Below the pieces are notes generated by a model. It searched no databases and had not been told where the DNA came from. It saw only the letters and a program-made list of their open reading frames with translations. From Blastomyces gilchristii SLH14081 (Eukaryota; Ascomycota; Eurotiomycetes; Onygenales; Ajellomycetaceae), in NCBI RefSeq assembly GCF_000003855.2, contig NW_003101677.1, positions 306,922 to 370,921 of the forward strand: 64,000 nucleotides of DNA, given 5' to 3'. This document shows, in pieces, positions 57,791 through 64,000 of this stretch (position 1 is the first letter of the stretch; each line of letters begins with the position of its first letter). Position numbers and translations under genes: made by a program.

Positions 57791-57958
57791 AAGAAACTTC
57801 TACTATATTACATCACTCATTCACTAACTTTTCTCATTCTTCAACCATCTTCTTCATCATTCTTATCATTGAATGTCATTATCATTCAAGATTCCTACTT
57901 CTTCTCCTGTTCAACTCTTTCTATCTGTTCATCTATCATATCATACATATTTCTGGCA

Positions 57959-59640
57959 ATGGCCCTCTGTTCCCACAACAAGTATCATCATAGTACTCAT
58001 ACTGAGCAGTTTGTTAGCAGTAAGTGTAACACATTGTGAAACATAATCAGGACTTATTTATCTTCTAATAATCACCAGAACAACATATTATTATGAATGA
58101 CACACCTTCTTCATCTCCTTGTACATTCTCAACTGTTTCTTCTTCTCAGCAGGTTTCTGATCATGTTTTCTGACACAATTTTGCATAAATGCAGATGCTG
58201 ATATGTTTATTTTTATTTATATAGAATCTTCACATGTTAACAGATCTGTATCTGTCAATGATAGTGAACTCAATGTTGAATCATTGATTAAGAACCTGAA
58301 GAATGTGATAATGAAGAAATTGTCTGTGTCATGTATGACTGAGTTTTCTACATCTCTTTCTGCCTCTTCTGTTTCTTTCTCTGCTGCTCCCTCTCAAACT
58401 TCTACACCTGTCTCTGTATCTGGTTCTCCCGCTTCTGCTATTCCTGTTTCTGTGACTCTCACTCTCACTACTTCTGCTCCCTCTGGTTTTACTGTCTCTG
58501 CTTTTGTTATCAGCTTTCCTCATTTCAAGAAGATGTTATATAGACTTGATGAATCATATTTCTCAGTATATACACTTCTGCTCTTCTTATCAACCTCTAG
58601 AATAATCTATTATACAAAGACAGTATACAACACAACTATCTGAAGCTCAGTCACAGATATCAATTATTATGTTTATTTTAAATATTCATGATAAGACAAT
58701 TGTCTATTTATCTCAGAGAATCATCTTTTCTCTCAATAGTATTAAAATTGTAAGTCTTTTTCTTTTTCATCTTTTCTTTCTAACACTGATTTTTCTGTTC
58801 TTAGAAAAAATTGTTATGAGTTTTACTGTGTATAAAGTTATAATATTCACAGATATCAAGAAACTTTTTATAACTATAAAGTTCAATATTACAGAGATAT
58901 CTACTCTAATGAATTTCTTCAGAATAATAGATTCATATCAGTCTATTCTCTGATATCTGTTATCTGACTTTGTGATGCAGGTGAAAGATATCCATGTTTT
59001 CAGAAACAGAAATATGAATGTCATACTCTTTTACATCTGTGAGTGTAAGGCTTGTACATCTTGTCTGAAATATCATTGTGAGAATAAGTTATTCACACAC
59101 TGTATTCTGCTTTCTGCATTTCTCTGTGTCTCTCTCTCTCTTTCTGAGAAGTCTTATATGTGTTGTAATTATGTATACAACTCTAAGATCAGTGAGTGTT
59201 CATTCAGTACTATTCTCATCTCTGATTTTTTGATTTTTATATACTAATAATAGTTCTTAGTTGCTCTGATGTCAGAGATCATTCTAATTAAAGATAATAA
59301 CACTGCAGAGACTACTTTCTTTCACTCTTAAGCTTCTCTTATCACTTTCTCTTTCTTCTCTGCAGAGAAGGTTGTATACACACCAGATTATAAGTATTCA
59401 GTTTCAGATAGCTCTCATTATCATTTATTCAGTTCTGTGTCTTCTTCTTCTTCTGTTTCTTCTGTCTTCATTCTCTCTGCTCTGACTTCTGAATCTGCAG
59501 GTCTCACACTCTTCTTCAATTTCTCTACATGTACATGTATGCATTTCTATATTAGTATTTCAGTCAATCTTGTGATAAATGACATTAATGTCATACATAG
59601 AGCAGTAGAGAAATTGAAGATATATACAGTGTTATTATAA
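57959..59640 (+). pseudogene. Decayed multi-exon transposon-like gene, unknown family
   Basis: An ATG at 57959 opens a Cys/His-rich start (MALCSHNKYHHSTHTEQF). A GTAAGT...CACCAG intron (58020-58078) with a CTAAT branch-like word joins in frame to a Ser-rich stretch. Further right, in shifting frames, come a helical piece (ELNVESLIKNLKNVIMKKL), a Ser/Thr/Pro-rich region (58340-58510), and a Cys cluster (ECKACTSC...CENKLFTHC...CCNYVYNSKISEC at about 59040-59205). Stops are present throughout. Exon boundaries after the first intron could not be set. The Cys cluster recalls those in gag-like or accessory ORFs of Onygenales elements, but I do not recognise the family. Confidence 0.45.
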
Positions 59641-60686
59641 GAGTAGCTTACAGCTCTTGAATTTCTTACAGATCTTGAGTTTTGAGATTTTCTTTGTTTT
59701 TAGCATTTTTCAAGTGATGTGATGTTGGAAATAGATTAAATATATGATGTATGAAAATGAATGAGATGTGTATGATAATATTTGTCTTTTACAGTCAACT
59801 CTTACAGTTGATGATTAATTTATTATCTCTATTCTTTTCTTACACTTTTTCTTTATCTGCTAGTCACTACTCTTATACAACCTCTATATAATACAGTGTT
59901 TAATGACTAGGTTCAGCAGCTTTCATCTTTTGTAATTCTGTCTCATATATTATACTGTCTCTCTTCACCTGCTCAGATCACTACAGTGAATAACTCATTG
60001 AAACTAATCTCATCTGATCTCTGAGCATTCTCAGGAGTTGAAATGACTTAATCTCATGCATTTATAAATGTTTCAGATAGTTCATTCTCTGTGATCTCTG
60101 TGATTGAACTGATATAAACAGTTGAATTCAACTCTGAATTTCTTTTTCTTCTGTAATCTAACTCATGTATAAGTCTGCTGCTCTGAGATCACTCTTTACT
60201 GTATTGTGTTCACTGTCTGCAGTGTGTTATTATATAACTGACTACAGTCTTATCACTTATTGAAGTGTAGTGTTCATCTGATTTCTTTATTACTTCTCAT
60301 TCTTTTCTTATAATCATGAAAAGATTGAAATAAGTGAGATCTTCTGATTTATAAGTGTCTATGATTTCTCTTACTTCATAAGACTTTTTAATTATAAGTC
60401 TCTTCTTTTTCAACACTGATGATAGTGCTGTAAATGACTATAATCTGCTCAGGTCTTGTATCTTTGCTTTTATAAGTTATGAATTATTGATTAAGTTATA
60501 TAAGATTCATTCCTCTGATTCTTTCAATGCATACATTTTCAGAGAATATGATTTGAGTATTTTATATAACTTAAATCATCTAGATTGAAACTTCTCAGAA
60601 CTCTTATTGTATATGAGAACTTACATTTTCATCTTGAGACTCAATTTCTTAATAAGTGAGTCTTATATTCTCTTCAATTGAATTGC

Positions 60687-60905
60687 TCAGTTCAGGAGTA
60701 ACTTGTTAGCTTTTATGCATGTATGACTGATCTCTTTCAATCTTGATTTCACATTCACAACTGTTGCATCTGCAACTGCTACTACTGTGTCTGTAACTGC
60801 TGTTTCTACTGCATCTGCAACTGCTGTTCTTACTATGTCTACAACTGCTTTCTCTCTCACCTTTTCTGAAGCATTCTCTGAGATGCATAGATGCAATTCA
60901 TACAA
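60687..60905. other. Ala/Thr/Val-rich low-complexity coding scrap
   Basis: The stretch 60760-60860 is a degenerate tandem of about 30-base units of the form ACTGCTGTTTCTACTGCATC, reading STAS-type repeats on the plus strand and ADAVETAVTD-type repeats on the minus strand. It could belong either to the plus-strand relic to its left or to the gypsy relic to its right; the strand cannot be decided by eye. Confidence 0.35.
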
Positions 60906-60949
60906 CAGGTAGAATGATGAACACTTGAAGACTGTATACTGTTGAATCT

Positions 60950-63900
60950 ATGTGATCAACAGCACCTGTCTGAGATATTCATTTCATAGTCTCATAGACT
61001 TACTCACTAGATATTTCATCAGCATGTTGCTCAAGATTTTATTCAAGCATTTCATCTTTCTGTTTATTCACAGATAATATAGCATTGTTCTACAATATCT
61101 TATCTATAACTGACTCATGAAATGCCTCACTACTTCTTCTATAAGGTTCACACTGTTATCAGTTAGAATCTCACACAGCATTTCATAGTTAACATAGATC
61201 TCATTATATAGAAACTTCATCATCATCTTCTCTATTATCTCTGAAACTGCTTTCACAACTGGCCAGTCAGTAGTGTAATCAATAGCAGTGATTATTCATT
61301 GATTTTCATTTGATGTTCACAGCAATATATCTATGAGATTCATTTCTCATTGTTTGAACAGTTGTATTATACACTTCATCTGATATTGCACTTTCTCATA
61401 TTCTAACCCTTTCTTAGATTCTTTCATGACCTGGCAATTCAGGCACTTGTGAGCATATGCCTGAATGTTCTCAGCCATGCTTGGCCAGTATACTCTTGAT
61501 TTAAGTACACTCATGAGTTCAGAGCTTTCTAAGTGACTGAATTCCTTGTGCATGCAAGTCATCAAGTCACATCTAAATAAAGATTCTAGATAGAGAGCTT
61601 CTGTGTATTCTAGATTGTGATAAAGCATAATGTCATTTTCATTTCTCAATTTTCTCAGCTTGAAGTTCAGAAGCATCTCTTCTACTACTCTCATAAGATG
61701 CTTATCATCTGACATCTTATTATTCTTCAAGTAAGAGATTATAGTATTCACTCATTCTGATTCCTTGCATCCTCTCAGCACATTTAATACAAACATTTCT
61801 TATGCCTGATTCACAGAACTCTCACTTATGAAATCAGGTCTGTAACTGATTGCATCAGACATTACAGTGTCTGATCTCTTTTAGTATTTGATATGAAGAT
61901 TATACACTTGAAACTTCAAGATTCAACATGCTAAGCATTTGAAAGATTTTATCATTGATTATAGATAGATGAGACTTTCATGATCTGTGGTCACTGTTGT
62001 TGTATACCTGTTGTCAATATATCTATTTCACAACATCAGTGTGTGCTTGATTACTAGCAATTCCTTTTCATACACTGAGTAATTGAGCTCAGTGCTTGAT
62101 AGTTTTCTATCATTGTACATCACTGAGTACAGCTTGCTATTCTTACTCATCTGTAGAAGAGCATCTTCAATAGCTCATTCAGATATGTTTATCTTAATAT
62201 AGAAAGATTTATCATAATCTGATTAAATAAGTACTGAGAATGTTATTACATATTCTCTCAGTGTGAGAAAAGCCTCTTCACACACAGCATTTCAGATGAT
62301 TGAATAAAACTTCTTCTTTCACAGATTTGTATCTATTTCTCTTAAGAGATCTGAGAGTAATACAGATATTTATATAAAATTCTTGATGAATCTACAGTAG
62401 TATGAGACTAACTTAAGAAACTGTTATACATAATGTACATTTCTCAGCCATGACTAATTTACTATGACATTCAATTTCTCTGAAATGAAGTGTATACAGT
62501 CATCACTCTCTACATATTCTATGAACTTCAACTCTTTCATTTTAAACACATACTTGATTAATTTGATATAGAGCTTATACTCTGCCAGAGTTGTAAGCAC
62601 TTCATTGAGATGCTTCAGATATTCATTATATAAGTTTAAAAAGACTAGAATATTATTGAGATATATAAGATATGAGGTTTCATTCTGTTTATGAAGAATT
62701 GTATTTATCATCATTTAAAAGATAACAGGCACATTTGTCAGATTAAATAGTATTACCAGAAATTTGAACTTCTCTTATTATATATTAAACACAGTTCACA
62801 GAACTGACAGTTCATTTACACAGATCTGTCAGTATTCTGAGAGAAGATCAATCTTTGATAGATATCAGATGTTTTCAACTGTATTCAACTGTTATTGAAT
62901 TCATGACAGTGAATATTCATTCTTAATCATAAGCTTGTTAAGTACTCAGTAATTAATACATATTCATCACTTCTCACTTATCTTTTTCACAAATAGAACT
63001 GAAAAGCCTCACACACTTAATAAGAGTTATATGAGATTATATTCTAGAAGATCTGTGATCTGATACTTCTGTTCTTTAAGATGTGTTTGTGACAGAGAAT
63101 ATGCATTCTGATTGACTGATTTTGCATTCTTTATGTTAATCTCATGTACAAATTCTCATTCTGGCAGCAATTTCAGTGAAAGATCTGTTTGAAAGACCTT
63201 CTCATACTTCTTCAGAAGCTTCTTCATACACTTATTCTCTCACTTATCTTTTATCTTGATTTTCTTCACTTTCAGATTCTGTATAATATACAGAATACTT
63301 TCAGATAAGATCTTATAAATTATTCTCTTTGCTTATTAATGTATAAGCAGATTTAACTCTTCTATATCAGAGACATGAAATGTTCTTCTCATATCAGTTA
63401 ATAGAATTATATGAATCATTTTCTTTCTATCAGTTAACTGTATATGATATGTATATCATTGAATCTGCAGATTAAACCTTTGAAACTAATTAAGTCTGAG
63501 AATAAGATTATATTTCACATTCTGCAGCTCTTATACTCAAATATAGCAAGATCATTCTCTGAAGTACAAGAGAACTCTTACTTTTACAGATGATATTAAA
63601 TATCAGTTATTAGATAATCTTATGTATCAGAGATTCTTCACTCAGTGAACCTCTTTCAATCTTCAGATTATATAATTACTAATATATTATATAAAAGCTT
63701 CTGTATCTGCTAACACTTTTACAGCTATCTCTTGATTCTTATTCAAGTGTCTTCTATATATTAACATTTCAGATCTCAAGACATTCAGATGAGTGTTCAC
63801 TTCATTCTTACTCACATCTCAGTTAGAAGCCTGCTTTCTCTTAGTATTTATAGAATTCAGAGAGTTATTTAACATGAGTATCTCTTTCACTTTGAAGACT

Positions 63901-64000
63901 TTTCATAGAATATCAGCAAGTGTCTCTGAGCTCACTGATTCTACTAGTTTTTTAACTCTCTTGCTTCTCTTAACTATGTATACTGAGTGCAATCTTTTAT
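60950..64000 (-). mobile_element. Ty3/gypsy retrotransposon pol relic, runs off the window
   Basis: Minus-strand pol in the gypsy order. Reverse transcriptase traces: GFSVLFVKK near 63000 and the palm box at about 62640-62680, now IYLNNILVFLN where YLDDILVF is usual. RNase H traces lie at about 61900-62400. The integrase zinc-binding H2C2 domain is at about 61430-61560 (HKEFSH, RVYWPSMAENIQAYAHKCLNC). The integrase core is at about 61080-61290 (AIDYTTDWPVVKAVSE and later ILTDNSVNL). The frame is cut by stops throughout. Protease and gag should lie beyond 64000. No LTR was identified for it. Confidence 0.75.

Larger units (their letters stand above)
47140..64000. other. AT-rich, gene-free isochore of decayed retrotransposons
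   Basis: Base composition changes sharply here and stays AT-rich to the window end, apart from GC-normal patches at about 47585-47700, 48826-49080 and 57482-57790. Every recognisable protein remnant is from a retroelement, and every one is broken by in-frame stops. CC, GG and CG steps are nearly absent, while CA and TG are common. No host gene was recognised. Confidence 0.9.

Noticed and set aside
58329..58523. Minus-strand Arg/Ser-rich frame
   Set aside because: Mirror of the plus-strand Ser/Thr/Pro-rich relic, short, and without neighbouring frames of the same gene.
47140..64000. CRISPR array or bacterial insertion
   Set aside because: The repeats are tandem or retroelement-derived with no regular spacers, and all proteins are eukaryotic retroelement products.

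Overview
The window is nuclear DNA of a filamentous ascomycete. The genes carry short introns of about 50-160 bases with GT...AG ends. There are two fungal-type transcription factors (Zn2Cys6, and C2H2 plus a fungal regulatory domain), a Ste11-type MAPKKK, a SAD1/SLP1 ER protein, a Vps18 subunit and an Lsg1 GTPase. The sharp switch at about 47.1 kb from a gene-bearing, moderate-GC half to a very AT-rich, gene-free half full of decayed retrotransposons is the isochore-like layout known from Onygenales such as the Ajellomycetaceae. That taxon is an inference; the sequence alone does not name the species.

Layout. 1-10.8 kb: an SLP1-like SUN-domain gene and a Ksp1/Ran1-type kinase, both on the minus strand, with long leaders. 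10.8-18.3 kb: about 7.5 kb with no recognisable gene but with microsatellites, TGTACATG palindromes and a small AT-rich island. 18.3-30.4 kb: VPS18 (-), a CaaX-ending deubiquitinase (-), mitochondrial ribosomal protein uL5m (+) and STE11/steC (-). 30.4-34.2 kb: intergenic DNA ending in a short coding-like relic and two GATA boxes. 34.2-40.8 kb: aldo/keto reductase, Zn2Cys6 factor and C2H2/fungal-trans factor, all (+). 42.3-46.0 kb: a ZNF511-like zinc-finger gene (-) and LSG1 (+), divergent over 490 bp. 47.1-64 kb: a retrotransposon graveyard.

The graveyard can be read in layers. A Ty1/copia element on the minus strand (LTR 47951-48220, pol from 48380 to about 57488) is split by a complete-looking Tad-like LINE on the plus strand (48826-56460) that left a 14-bp target duplication. 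Right of it lie a GC-normal segment with a hairpin, a plus-strand decayed multi-exon gene (from 57959) and a minus-strand Ty3/gypsy pol running off the window. The mutation pattern is not classical RIP: CC, GG and CG are almost gone while CA and TG remain common, and tryptophan codons have become TGA rather than TAG.

The host genes are mostly housekeeping or signalling: ER quality control (SLP1), endolysosomal tethering (VPS18), ubiquitin removal, mitochondrial translation, 60S maturation (LSG1) and MAPK signalling (STE11). The aldo/keto reductase next to a Zn2Cys6 regulator may be a small regulated pair, but nothing here proves it. Splice sites were placed by reading frame and family similarity and all proposed multi-exon CDS close in frame.
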